This document shows, in pieces, positions 12,804 to 24,942 of a stretch of 64,000 nt of DNA. A program made the position numbers and the translations under genes. Numbering within the stretch: position 1 is the stretch's first letter; the number at the start of each line of letters is the position of its first letter. The DNA comes from Euonymus europaeus (Eukaryota > Streptophyta > Magnoliopsida > Celastrales > Celastraceae): NCBI GenBank assembly GCA_963580455.1, contig OY756970.1, positions 11,532,001-11,596,000 of the forward strand, read 5' to 3'. The notes under the pieces were generated by a model. The model had not been told where the DNA came from, made no database searches, and saw only the letters and a program-made list of their open reading frames with translations.

Positions 12804-15687
12804 ATCCTTTAAAATAAGATATATATAATGATTGAATGATTAGTAAAGTTACATGAGCATCATTGATCGGCACGACCATGAACAAGTAAGTACTTTAAAT
12901 TAAATCTCTATAGTTCTGTGATCTATGTTTGATTAATTGTGTATGTCTTCTGGAATGCGTATATGTGCTGTAATATATTAGTGTGATTTAAAGTAATTAT
13001 ATGATTTAGGTATGAGGAAGAGGAGGAATTGCAATTGGTCAATGTGGAGAACTGGTAGACTGTGATATTTAAATGCTAGAATGTGTGTGATTGGTGCATT
13101 CATGATTAAGGGAATTGGAGGATACATTTTTATGTATGCTTAATAATTTATTAAATGAATGATCAATGTTGGGATCATAAATTAATTTAGGATTTCCGAT
13201 GATTATCGATATTTGTATAAGATCAATATTTTGGTGGAATTGGTGTGAAGTTGGAGATAGAGCTAAGAATTGAGTATTAAGAAACAAATTGAGGGCCCAT
13301 AATACACGACCACATTAGACTATATCGACCCTGACACGATATATAATATGTGCTTGAATAGAGGTGAATGAGCTGGAGGTCCCAAAAAAAAAAAGAAAAT
13401 GTGATTCGCTTTGTAGAGTGTTAGTATTAGGATGATTGAAATTAGAATGAGATAATAAGGTGCGATAAGTGGAATACTGAATCGTTACATAAAATAAAAT
13501 AAAATAAAGTTATACAAGTTGGCAGAAGAACATTTAGATTAAATAAAGTGAATCTAAGTGATGAATTTTATAGATAAATATTCTTAATTTTAGCATAGTC
13601 TATGAAATAGATGAAAATAATAAATAAATAATGAATCCATGAGAGTAACCTATGATAATCCATGGTAACTGAACAGTATAAATAAATTATTAAGGCTAAA
13701 GTACGAGGATTAATATCTACTTAGAGTGTTTAAAGTGGAGGAATTTCTCACAACTGTGCAATAAATAAGACGTATCTATAAGCGATGCTAGGTAGTAACC
13801 CTTAGGTGGAACGAGAGATCAAAATCAAATGAGTAATGATCAAGCTAAATTCACGTTGATCCATAATATTAAATATTAAATTCCTTAAACCATAGATAAA
13901 TTAAATGACGCTAGAAAGGAATTTAAGGTAAATGAGATATTAATGGAATTACATAATAATACTAGGATATATCGATGCTCTCACAGTAAGTACAAAATGC
14001 CTGGGTGGAGAACTTTAACAATTTTGGGAACCGTGTATGAGTCAACATTGTGGGTGGTGATATTTTAACATAAATGGAAAGTGAGTGATTCGTGATAGGA
14101 ACTAAGTAATTATTGTATGAAATGTTGAGAGTATATTTGTACTTGAATGTTTATCTAACAGGAATGCAAAATTGTCATAAAGGCATGCATATTTGTCTCG
14201 AATAGATATGTATATACATGTACATAGGAAATGGATGGCACTAGCATAAAGTGAGTGTACATGGAGTAGTGGGTATGTACTCTATATATATGATATGTCG
14301 TAAAACTTAATTAGATAAATACATAAAATTATTCAGATGTCGTATAGGTGCGCCTAGAATATACCAGTATATATATATACATGTATATTGGAAATAAGTT
14401 AAACAACCTAAATGGTCATATAAAGAGCAATTAGTATGTACTATATAGTATAAATATTGAAGAAACCAGATTATTCAAAGCACAATAGTGACACCAAACA
14501 AACTAGACACTACATGATTAGTTGAAGAAGTAATACACATAAATATGATAAACTTGATGAAGGTGATAGTAAGTGCTAAATTATACAAGCAGTTGTATTT
14601 ATAAACGAATCAAGGTTAATAAAATTGAATGATATTTTCGTTATGTGACAATGAATAGGTTACCGCAGTATTTTTAGATAAATTAAATATTTAATATTCT
14701 TATTTGGGTATAGACATTAGTTACAGATTTCAAATGAGGGTAAAGAAATTGTTGTAATTATAATAACTAATATTTAACTATGATATCTACTGTGAATGCT
14801 GATTCGTTGTTTAGTTAATTAATTCTACTTAGAGATTTATAATTAGGTTGAAGTTATTGAAGTAATTGTGTATTACACGAAGATTCTTCTATATGTGGTG
14901 GGATAAGTATATAATGAAATGTGAGTATAGCTCGGTCTATGGGCCTTGGGGTTACAATAATTGTTTTACTTTACACTATACCTTGATATGGTCATATTGT
15001 GGATCTAATTGAATAATGTGTAAAAAAAAAGTGTACATTGATGTTTTTGCGAATAAATTGTTTGTACTACATTATAAGAATATTTATATAGATGCATATC
15101 AAAATCATTGTAAACTCATGATACTTAATTTTGAATAAATAGTTTGGGAATGATTTAGGATAGGTGAGAAAATAGTAAGAAGTGACATATGGTGAAATGA
15201 GATATTGGAGTATATAAACTGATATTCACAGTTTTATTATAATTAAATAGAGTTCATAAATCTTTTCTACCTATGAGTTGGAGGATATATTTGTACGCAT
15301 GGGTTGATGGTGCATTAAAAAAAAATCAAGGTAGTGATAATGGTTATAAGTTAGAGTTTCTGATGATTATCGGTGTAGGTAGTATGACATAGTATTTGAG
15401 GATAAATCAAATAATGTATCTTCGCAATGTAAATGGAAAGGGTGATTGCGTTGCCATTAGAACTATAGTAATGATATATATATATATACTAGTATATAGT
15501 AATACTTAGTATCATATGCATGAAAGGTATGACTGTTATGCTAGAAGAAGTGTGACGTTACGGTATATCAAAGTAAATCTTAGCTAAATGATCAATATCT
15601 TATATGAGATCGATAGGTGATGAAAAAATTTAATTTAACGGAAGGAATGAGAATTATTAACCCAAAGTCAATTTTGACGAAATTTTT
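12804..15687 (+). other. Internal region of the LARD-like element, no coding content seen
   Basis: About 2.9 kb, very AT-rich, with stop codons in all frames at short intervals. I found no zinc knuckle, RT, RNase H or integrase motif even allowing frameshifts. TATATA runs occur at about 14366-14380 and 15475-15490. Confidence 0.6.
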
Positions 15688-15702
15688 ATGAGGAGGGGAG
15701 AC
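15688..15702 (+). other. Polypurine tract
   Basis: ATGAGGAGGGGAGAC directly before the TGTAACACC start of the 3' LTR; primes plus-strand synthesis in LTR elements. Confidence 0.8.
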
Positions 15703-17974
15703 TGTAACACCCCGAACTTTCGGATAACCTATGATAGTAGATGTGGTAAGATAGGTGATGTCATGTGTGACCTATGTTCGATTAGAATATTTTTCATAAG
15801 TTTTATAGTGCAATTATAAGTTGTGGACCCGAGAATTATCCGAAACGGGATTAAAATGAAATTACTATAAATTATGGAAGTTAAATACAAAAATATAATA
15901 ATAAATATGATAATGGCGATCCTGTAAATAGAGATAGGTATTTTAGGTAATTTTAGAATAATGGCAGTGACAGAACTGTAAAAGAGTAATTACTGGAATA
16001 ATTGATAAAATAACATTAAGCGCACACAAACCGAGGCGGAGGAGAAAACCCTAAACCCGTGTCGCTATAGAAGACGACGGCGACGAAAAGGGGATTGGCG
16101 GAAACGACGGATATTCTTGACGCTGTTGGCATCGAAAGCAAGAGCACGACGAGGGGAGTCTGTCCGTACCGATTTTGGACGGAATAAAGGGAGAACGACT
16201 GAGCAGTGGCTAGTGAAAGGTCACGGTGGCCGCCTGTTTCTCCTCCAAGTTTCTCCTTACTCTGACCACCGTTCAGGTAGTGAACACCACCATTGTATTC
16301 GCCCGGTCACCCACTTCACACCTGTAACATCCGTGCGCTCTACCGCCCTATGTACCGGCGATGACCCGATCTTCTACCAAGCTGGTCTTTTGACCCGGCG
16401 TATGTGATTCCAACTGAGTCAACTTGACCCGGTTGAATATGGCAGACACGATTGATTAATTGACCTGGTAAGACTTAATTTAATTAATTAATGTTAATTA
16501 ATCGTATTAGGTTTAAGTAATTGTGTTAAGTTAACTGTATTAACTTAATAGTGTTAGTAAAAATAAATTGATTAAAAATAAAATAAAATAAGGATATTAA
16601 TAAATGAATTAAACAGAATAGGATTAACAAAGCATTGTGGATGTTGTTTGGGTTTCAGGGACCAACCAATGTAACTGAATTATCGGTATTTACGGGAGTT
16701 CACCACGATAAGTAGTACTCAACTGTATTACGGAACTTTGTGATCTGTGAATTTTATGTGCTATTATTTGTACTGGTTTGTGATGTCTATTTGCTTGTGT
16801 ATGATAATAGTTTGTACTGATTGGATGTTTTCATGAGACCGAATTTGTGATGATTTGAATAATGTGAATTGTGATCTGCAATGTGATGATAAACATAGAG
16901 ATAAAAGTTAATGATTGTATTGATATGAGGTTGAACCTAATTTGAGGATGTGTTGTCGGTATAACATTTTCTATAATGAATGTGTTATTTCTATAATACT
17001 GAGTTTATGGGGTCGTGCTATGTTTATAATAAATTAGGCAATGATTGCAATAAATGAGACTGAGTTTATAGGGACGTGTTATTTATATAATAATATCTAT
17101 GTGGTGATTATGTTTTATATGTGACTGAAATGATGATGATGAGTTATTTGTGAATGTTGAACTGTCATGTATGGATATGAAAAGGTAATGTTTAATGGTT
17201 GCACTGCATGAAGCATAACATATCATGGCATACATGACATACGCATGGAGGGAAAATATTTTCACGAACCAGGTATTACTGATACAGGGAGGGTGTATTG
17301 AAAGGTTAAGGTTGAGGTTTATTGGAATTGAAAATAAAAATAGAAACGATTTTTGACTGAAAAATGTTCTTTGGTAGAACACGTAATTAAAGAAAAATCT
17401 CAACCAATTACTCTGTAGCAGTTTACCTAGGTGAAGGTTTCGAGTATTGGAAAAATGATTTAAATGGCTGATTGATTTTCTAAGGATGAGGTTCATGTGC
17501 ATTCATGCATAAATATTAATTGCTGGGCCTCGACTCACTATGTTTCGTGATGCAGGTATTGATGTATTAGATGATTATGCTGACTTAGGAGTTGATGGTG
17601 TCGCCATAGATCCATGAAAAAGATGCTCATGTGATGGAAACTAGTTTTCACGGAAGACTGATCAATTAAGTTTTACATTTATTTATGAACTTATAGTTAA
17701 TAACTCTGATGTATGATAATAAGTGTAGATTCAGGAATAAGGATGAAAAGAAAAAGATTCACAATAGTATACTTAGACGATATTAATTGGATGATACTGT
17801 TTTATCAAGATATATATGATGAGGCTTTTATTTCAGATTAGGTCATATATATATTGGTTGGAATTGCTCCTTGAAGTGGATCGGTGTTAAATATAGGGTG
17901 TGTTTATACTGTAATATAAGTAACGTTCTGGACTACAAGCCCGAATTTAGGGTTTCGTGGGACGGGGCGTTACA
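15703..17974 (+). repeat. 3' LTR of the LARD-like element
   Basis: Longer than its partner because of an extra block at about 16542-16716. The ORF at 16117-16407 (96 codons) lies in its GC-rich segment; I regard it as LTR leader sequence, not a gene. Ends GGGGCGTTACA before the GGAGA duplication. Confidence 0.85.
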
Positions 17975-18500
17975 GGAGACACCATTCTTCATGCAACACC
18001 CAGTAGGTTTGGTTGACCATTATGTCGACAAACAATTTCTCCATTACTGAGCTCCATAATGTATTTTTGTCTATTGTCTCCATTTCCAAAATCATAAACC
18101 TGAACATATATTTAGAATGCATTTGCATATTTTGAATGCATTTTCAAATCAAAATCATTGACAAATTAAAAGAAATACAGTAAAATAACAGATTATGGAA
18201 TGAAATGATGTTGCCAAGCAACAAGAATCCACTCAAAAAACAATTATGAAGGCAAATTGGTAAAAGAGAACATTACCATTCAGGGTATTAATAATGATTT
18301 CATTTCCAAAATGCCAACTGAAAGACTAAAAAATAAAACAATAACCAATAAGAAAATCCAATTTAGTTTCGAGATAAGAAAATTTCATTTCATAGATAAA
18401 TTCCATTATCTGCTGCACTAAAATGAGTAATGTATACTTTCATCAGCCTCATTCACCTTAATATAAGTACTACACCAAATACAACAACAATATTGATTAA

Positions 18501-19228
18501 CCAAATAGCAACTTTCAGTAAGCATAAAACATGGTAGACTTTTTGTAGAGAATTGAGAAAAAGCTAGTTTGAGTATGATATTCACACTATGAACCAAGCA
18601 ATGTCTTTAGCTTCAAGTTAATTTATATTGTGTGGATCTTTAGGAGCCCACTATTTGTTAACATTTTTGACAAAATAGCCGTGGGGTGTTAATGTAGATC
18701 AATTCTCCAACAGAAAGGAAGATCAATGGTAATATTTCTAAATTATTGATAAATTTTAAGATTAGCAGATGGAAGACAGTAATAACATGAACTAGCAGTA
18801 GAGGAACACAATATTCTCAAGTAACTCATCGATTCTACAAGAATAAAATGAGATATATTTGCCATAAGAATCTTCGAAAGATAGCCACATCTTACTTTTC
18901 AATACATAAAACAAATGCCTCTTCAGCTACAAACCCAAAGCACAATGAGTTGTCCATCCTTTGTGTCATGATCTGGATTTAATTACAGCTTAATCAAAGC
19001 ATGAAAAAACCAATGCCACACAAATAGATGCAAAAGATAAATGAAACTTAGAACTTCTCAAAATACATTCACGAGTTTTTGCTTAAATAAAACAAGGATA
19101 CATTCATGCATATTCATTCACAAGTATAGAGATTCTACAAAATTTCTTTAAGCAAGATCACATAGTGTATTGATATTATGTCAATTCTCCAAATTTTTTG
19201 AAGCAAGCATGAAATCTCACACAACAAA
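18501..19228. repeat. Duplicated flank, left copy (728 bp)
   Basis: From CCAAATAGCAACTT to ACAACAAA, nearly identical to 21938-22540. Its right end is the insertion point of the chromovirus LTR. Compared with the right copy it has about 134 extra bp (starting after CACGAGTTTTT) bounded by TTTTTG words, and an 8-bp difference near 18574. Confidence 0.9.
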
Positions 19229-21380
19229 TGTCACGCCCCTCTCTCAGATAGGTGCGGATGAGCACCCATGAATCCCAGAGACGTGACCGGCAGGAAACTC
19301 CTCCGTTCCCCGAACCATATTTAAACCAAATATCTACCCAAAACACTATTAATCAACAAACTATCTACAGAAATAGCCACACATATATAAATAAACCTCA
19401 ACCATAAACCCAACATACTGTAACAACTAAACCAGAGTCTACAGCGGAAAATCTCAAACGACATAAAGACGAAAAGTAAATAATAAAGACAGACACAACA
19501 TCCCCACAGCAGCTACTCATCACGTCTCACGCATCCCTGCGCTGATCATCCACTCCGTCCATCTCACCTGAAACACATGTAAATTAAAGGGATAAGCTAC
19601 GAAGCTCAGTAGGGATACGGAGAAATATCGATCGTCAGAATAAACGGAAAGTAAAACTCAAGATGTATGTGAAATGAACAAGAACACCAATAGTGATACA
19701 CTCCAGTACCACCGAACTCCAGTAAATCAGAGATAAAGTAAGAGAACCTGAAAGATATAAAATACATGAAGGAAACCATAAAATGATACCCTGATAGGAT
19801 ATAAAATCTCCGAACCAATCATAAACATCAACAAATCAGTCAATCTGTAGGGTAGACGCCGAGTAGGCTCCACCACTACCATCCTCAAGTACAACCCTCA
19901 AATCAGTACACAGTCATAATCCAACTCAAATCCATATCAACTCAAATCCATATAACATCAGAAAATCCTCCCCTGGACCCACCCTGATCCCCGCAAGGTG
20001 TCTCCCAGTCCAGGTACTCACCAGATTGGATGAGGATCGAGCCTACATCAGGCACTCGATAGCATCGCCTACATCGAAGAGCGTCCCCTAGGATGTACCC
20101 CACCTCAATCCGATCTCCAGGTACGTACCCGATCAGAACCATCAACAAATCATCCAGTAGGCTGGGTCGCCCATGTGGGTCCCACACACTACAAATCATC
20201 CATCAATAATATCGTAACATCACCGAAAATCACTAGAGTACAGTCCTATCTGGACTCTCAAAAATACCACACAAACCAGAATGGGCCCCACCTCTGGATG
20301 TGGGCCCCACAGGAGACATGGCGCACAAGGATGCAACCAATCGCACAAACAGTCCATAATATCATAAAATAATAATACAGTTGCAATTGCTGAAACAAAT
20401 CGGATAAGAGTGCAAATAGAGAAATTCCCAACCTCCGGAAATTTCATACAAATAGACAAGTAGGAGTCCGTCGAATACGGAACCCTCGGAACCCCAAATA
20501 AGTGATAGGGCATAATCCCTACCTGAAATGCCGACAGACACTAATCCGTAGTACGTCCTCGACTCCCAAAATTCGAACCCCAAGATCCCCTAATCAGTCT
20601 CCTGCACCGAAATACGGATACATATACCCGATACCATTAAAATACGGAAAAGTCATCCAAAAGTCAAACTCAGTCAAAGTCAAACAACCAAAAGTCAACT
20701 CGGGTCAAACCCGGTTAACTCGGGTCAAACCCGGTTAACTCGGGTCAAAGTCAAACCCGATCAAAAGTCAACTCGTGTCAAACCCGGTCAAAAAGTCAAC
20801 TCGGGTCAAACCCGGTCAACTGGGTAAACAGTGACGCCGCCAGTGCTGTCGCCGGTGTCGGCGATTCTGGCGACTTTTTCCGGTGAACCATACATCAAAT
20901 TAAAACTCTCAAAACAAGCAATCCAATAGTACATGTTTCGTTCCGAAATCAACCGGGAGCGCGTCTCAAAGTGGTCGAAAAACCGAACCTCCACCGCCTG
21001 ATTCCGCCGCCTGTGGTGCTCCGATGACGAAGATTCCGGTTGGGTTTTGATCCTCTCTCTACAAGCTTCGTTTGGACACCTCACACGCCTTAATCGGACA
21101 ACAAACGCAAAAATTCCATTTCAGATTCCATTTTCTCTCTCTCCCTCGCGTGTACTGGAGAAGAAGAAGCCAAATCTGGTTTTTTTACCAGATTTTCCAA
21201 GTGAAATGACTCTTTTGCCCCATGTTTACCTAAACTTCCAAAATTCGTAACAAATCCAATTCAACTCCAATCTCGGTGATTCTTGCGCCAATATTTTCCT
21301 AAAAATATGTAGTATTTATTAAAAATATTAAATTTGAAAAATTATTATATATATTTTTTAATTGGGTTCGGGATATTACA
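19229..21380 (-). repeat. Chromovirus 3' LTR, 2152 bp
   Basis: On (-) it runs TGTAATATCCCG to GGGCGTGACA. About 20800-21060 is GC-rich and ORF-like (92 codons on (-), 20806-21084), resembling the leader region of the LARD LTR. It includes the GGGTCAAACCC minisatellite at 20690-20825. Short ORFs within (for example 19942-20583) have no recognisable content. Confidence 0.85.
20690..20825. repeat. 20-bp minisatellite of GGTCAAACCCGGTTAACTCG type
   Basis: Units such as CCGGTTAACTCGGGTCAAA recur every 20 bp (20711, 20731), then more loosely to 20825. Each unit contains the inverted pair GGGT-CAA-ACCC. The same GGGTCAA/TTGACCC words occur in the LARD LTRs at 11402 and about 16414. Confidence 0.75.
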
Positions 21381-21477
21381 TCCTCCCCCCTTATAAAACA
21401 ATTTCGTCCTCGAAATTATATAATGGTAATTATTAAGTGATCAACAGTAAAATAATCAGTATAAATCAGAAGAATAT

Positions 21478-21962
21478 CTATGTCGTAAACAAGTCTGGAT
21501 AGCGCTCCCGCATATCCGACTCTACCTCCCAGGTAGCATCTGAACCGGACGTACCTCATAGGTAGCTTCCTCTCCAATCTCCAGAGTCGACCAATCAATA
21601 ATATGGGAGGGATCACGATGATACCTCCGTAACATGGAAACGTGAAACACACCATGAACCCTGGACAGCTGTGGTGGCAATGCCAACCTATAAGCCAAAC
21701 TCCCCACTCTCTCCAAGATATCAAATGGTCCAATAAACTTGGGGGTTAACTTCCCTGATCTACCAAAATAATGTATCGCTCGCTTCGGACTAACCTTGAG
21801 GAATACGTGGTCACCCACCTGAACCTCTAGAGGCCTCCATCTGCGATCTGCATAACTCTTCTGACGTGACTGAGCCGTTAGAAGTCGCTGTCTGATAACT
21901 TTCACAGCCTCAGTGGTCTGCTGAATCAAATCTGGTCCCAAATAGCAACTTTTAGTAAGCAT
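21478..21962 (-). pseudogene. Integrase C-terminal domain and chromodomain remnant of the chromovirus
   Basis: The (-) frame includes LIQQTTEAVKVIRQRLLTAQ, SYADRRWRPLEVQVGDHVFLKV, GKLTPKFIGPFDI, YRLALPPQLSRVHGVFHVSM and YEVRPVQ: the GPY/F-type integrase tail of plant chromoviruses. The final chromodomain helix is present in another frame as ATWEVESDMRERYPDLF (about 21530-21481, stop at 21478-21480), but the central part of the chromodomain is deleted between them. The first residues (about 21962-21938) come from the flanking duplicated DNA, not from the element. Confidence 0.85.
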
Positions 21963-22540
21963 AAAGCATGGTAGACTTTTTGTAGAGAATTGAGAAAGAG
22001 CTAGTTTGAGTTCACACTATGAACCAAGCAATGTCTTTAGCTTCAAGTTAATTTATATTGTGTGGATCTTTAGGAGCCCACTATTTGTTAACATTTTTGA
22101 CAAAATAGCCGTGGGGTGTTAATGTAGATCAATTCTCCAACAGAAAGGAAGATCAATGGTAATATTTCTAAATTATTGATAAATTTTAAGATTAGCCGAT
22201 GGAAGACAGTAATAACATGAACTACCAGTAGAGGACCGCAATATTCTCAAGTAACTCATGGATTCTACAAGAATAAAATGAGATATGTTTGTCATAAGAA
22301 TCTTCGAAAGATAGCCACATCTTACTTTTCAATACATAAAACAAATGCCTCGTCAACTACAAACCCAAAGCACAATGAGTTGTCCATCCTTTGTGTCATG
22401 ATCTGGATTTAATTACATCTTAATCGAAGCATGAAAAAACCAATGCCACACAAATAGATGCAAAAGATAAATGAAACTTAGAACTTCTCAAAATACATTC
22501 ACGAGTTTTTTGAAGCAAGAGTGAAATCTCACACAACAAA
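21938..22540. repeat. Duplicated flank, right copy (603 bp)
   Basis: Second copy of 18501-19228. It continues past the point where the LTR is inserted in the left copy (ACAACAAATGTTCG), so it represents an unoccupied version of that target site. It joins the chromovirus at a CCA shared by both sequences. Confidence 0.9.
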
Positions 22541-23012
22541 TGTTCGATTTGTTTTCAAAATCAAAAGATAGACCAAGCAAGAACAAGCCTAAACCCTGAA
22601 CATAACCCCCCCAATCAAAACAAGTGCTAAGGGTTACCTTTGATCAAAGATGGATCTGCAGATTTGCACAGTTAAAGAGAGGATCAAAAATGCATTTGGA
22701 GATTGACGCAACTGGGTTTGCACATGGATGTGGAGGTGTCGAATTAGTATGTAGGGTTTCTTTGAGATCAATGGTCAATGTTTATTTACAAGTTTTCCAT
22801 TAATATAAATAATTCTCTGCCTTTTCTCCAAAACACGAGAACAGATCTCTTGAAAACATCTTAAACTAGTTTTCCCTTTTTTGTTTTTAAAAACAAAAAA
22901 ACTAAAGTCAGTTTTGTAAAATCAATTTTGAAAAAAATACCGGACAAACGAATTTTTGTAATCATTTCAAGTTTCAAAAAATAAAAACTGTTTTAAGTAG
23001 ACTTTCCAAACA
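22541..23012. other. Probable outer end of the Harbinger element
   Basis: Non-coding. Ends with TTCCAAACACACTC (about 22996-23011) after a stretch rich in AAAACTG and TTTTGAAA words. Many plant Harbinger and hAT elements end in GTGTTTGG-type inverted repeats, so this may be the terminus. I did not find the partner repeat near 6 kb, so the left end is eroded or truncated. Confidence 0.35.
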
Positions 23013-23802
23013 CACTCTTTCGCGAACAATGCTCCCTTGGAAAACTGTTTATGAACATGCAATTAGCTTGTAGGTTTCTAAAGTTATTGGTCGCAAATGT
23101 GGTGTTCAATGTGTTAGGTTATTTATGGATTTTGAGGATTTTTACATCCTATTAAGACTTGGATTTTCTGTGCGTAAGTTTCATGAATGTATTAATGTTT
23201 TCGCTCTTTGTGATAGCTATAAATTTGCTTCTATTATAGTGGCTACTACGTTAGGAGTCCATCCCTATTTGCTATATGATTGTGCATTGTTTGGGAGTCA
23301 TTGTCTATTACATTGTTTACTATCATACGTACCATCATATGCCTATGTATTTTAGTTGTTAAACTTCATTGTTTTCTAATGATGCTTTTTGAGTCTTCTG
23401 CAAATTTTTTTGTTCTTTAGAATACTATTGTTTTTTTGTTCAATTGACTATTACTGTGTTTAAATGTAATTCAGCTTAGAAAATATTGCATGTTGCTCAA
23501 TGATGAAGCTCTGGTTATGACAATTTTATGATTTAATATTCTATTATAATTATGATTCACATATGTCAAAAAAACTTATGAACAAGGATAATATAAAATT
23601 GAAGACTAGGAAACCAAATCAAATCATATGCGACATTATAAGAACAGATGATGACAAGAACGAATGTTTCATGCTTGCTTGGGAAGAAAAGGGTTCAACT
23701 TAATTTGTGTGATATCATGCTAATATTCAATATTATTTCAGGAAATCAATGTAAAAGATTCTCTTAACAAGGGAATTGTTGATGGAAAATAGAGGATTCA
23801 GA

Positions 23803-24225
23803 AGATGTTGCTAGACTTTTAATGTTGTACACATGGATGAAATTATTTTTCTCCACCAGAGCTAACCAAACTTCATGGGAATTCATCGAGTACATTGAGG
23901 ACTCGGAGAATGTGAAGCGGTACAACTAGGCAAAGGCAATAATAAACAACTTGATGGTATCCATTAAAAAGAATCACAATGATCCAACAAAATTCACTAG
24001 ATGTGTCACTGATTAATTTGCAATTACATTTATTTTACATTGAGATCAGAATACTGATTTATTGGTGCAAATTACATTTTTTTGCAGTACTAGTTTTACG
24101 AGCACTCGATTCTATTCAATCCCATTCACAATTCAAAAGTCCCAAGATTCATGAAATGGGATATTAGTGGTTGGTCGGGGGACTTCAAGTCAAGACACAA
24201 CGACAACTTCAAAGGCAAAAAGGTA
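23803..24225 (+). pseudogene. Relic of an unassigned plant transposon-associated ORF
   Basis: Read in + with breaks: DVARLLMLYTW, RANQTSWEFIEYIEDSENVK, then a stop, AKAIINNLMVSIKKNHNDPT, and after an intron-like gap (24010-24145) FMKWDISGWSGDFKSRHN. The LxxLYxWxxLFF and AKAxxxxLMxSI patterns resemble ORFs found beside Ulp1-type proteases in plant Mutator or CACTA elements, but I cannot name the family. A 76-codon ORF at 23125-23355 may be an earlier exon or chance. Confidence 0.35.
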
Positions 24226-24673
24226 TAATACATTACACACCCTTTATGTTCTTTTTTATTTGTTATATTCATTTGTGTGTATGGATGCAGTTATTCTCTT
24301 ATGTAATTAACTGATATCAATCACATTAAAATGCTAAGTCTTTATAGCGACACATAGGTTAATAACATGTTTGAGCATGATGTTTTACATATGATAACAA
24401 TGTGAGCTTTGATGTCACGAGCTACAAATGTGATTAAAGGTAGATTTATCATGACACACAATGAGAAAAATATAATAATAAACAGTGAGCACTCTCAAAG
24501 TCAAATAACGACTATGTGACTCCCACAAATTTGTCAGTTGCCAGTGTGTGCGACAACCCCAAAAAAATGTTGTAAAAATCGCTAGCTAGATTGTGAGGAC
24601 AAGTGACTAATTGGATTAATCGGAGACTAGTTGATGATTAACCGAATTAATCAATCATTTTGAGTTTTTTTTT

Positions 24674-24729
<56 letters not shown>

Positions 24730-24942
24730 GAGACCACCTTTACAATCATTAAAATAAATATTAAAAGGTAAATAGTGGAACTTGAATAGTGGTCAATGCC
24801 TCCCACTTTTGAAATGATGCTCTACTTTTGATAATAAATGTTGCTTTTATGGAAAAACAATAACCTTGTTTTCTTGTCCATAATGTCTTCATGTTTGGAC
24901 CCGAAAGGGTATAATGATATTTTTAGCAAATACCCAGCTGTG
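24226..24942. other. Unassigned spacer with TA microsatellite
   Basis: No ORF of note. It holds the TA run at 24677-24726. The final part (about 24780 on) may already belong to the viral fragment, because a repeat adjacent to the viral ORFs starts at 24943. Confidence 0.4.
24677..24726. repeat. (TA)n microsatellite, about 50 bp
   Basis: Uninterrupted TA dinucleotides preceded by T9 and AAAA. Confidence 0.9.

Larger units (their letters stand above)
10693..17974 (+). mobile_element. LARD-like non-autonomous LTR retrotransposon, 7282 bp
   Basis: Complete element: GGAGA duplication (10688-10692 and 17975-17979), LTRs of 2093 and 2272 bp, a tRNA-Met-type primer site next to the left LTR and a polypurine tract next to the right one. 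The 2.9-kb interior has no gag or pol that I can read. The 3' internal end, GACGAAATTTTTATGAGGAG then TGTAACACCCCG, is the arrangement seen at the end of Tekay/Del chromoviruses (compare 21381-21420 in reverse), so it is probably a chromovirus derivative moved by proteins made elsewhere. It interrupts the Harbinger Myb-like ORF. Confidence 0.85.
8530..18095 (-). pseudogene. Harbinger-associated Myb/SANT-like ORF, split by two insertions
   Basis: This family supplies the DNA-binding partner of Harbinger nucleases. Reading (-): exon start at 18095 or 18083 with VMEKLFVDIMVNQTYW. After the 10693-17974 insertion come YTIKQVKQKFNQLRIKHRAF and DLLNTTEFG (10640-10540), then KGFDNYRNLG and TATGVLHHAS..PPNTDEENELD (10350-10226). 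After the 8948-10220 insertion come LQYRTVGVH..., a basic segment (GGKRLVVHPQKKSKKDS) and the C-terminal AMEILNKMP...YRKMFLTMIDEMRGG (to 8530). Removing one copy of the GGTCC duplication keeps the frame open across the solo-LTR site. There are a TGA in the TEFG*D segment and further stops, so it was probably already dead or has decayed since. Confidence 0.8.
19229..21937 (-). mobile_element. Truncated Tekay/Del-type chromovirus (Ty3/gypsy)
   Basis: In (-) orientation, only the integrase C-terminus, part of the chromodomain, the polypurine tract (21381-21393; reads ATAAGGGGGGAGGA) and the 3' LTR remain. Everything upstream (gag, protease, RT, RNase H, integrase core) is missing at a sharp break at 21937. 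The sequence GAGGACGAAATTGTTTTATA before the tract is characteristic of Tekay/Del elements. No target duplication can be scored because one end is gone. Confidence 0.85.

Noticed and set aside
16117..16407. 96-codon ORF as a possible gene
   Set aside because: It lies wholly in the GC-rich leader part of an LTR; the matching region of the other LTR (11090-11395) is not conserved as an open frame and no domain is visible.
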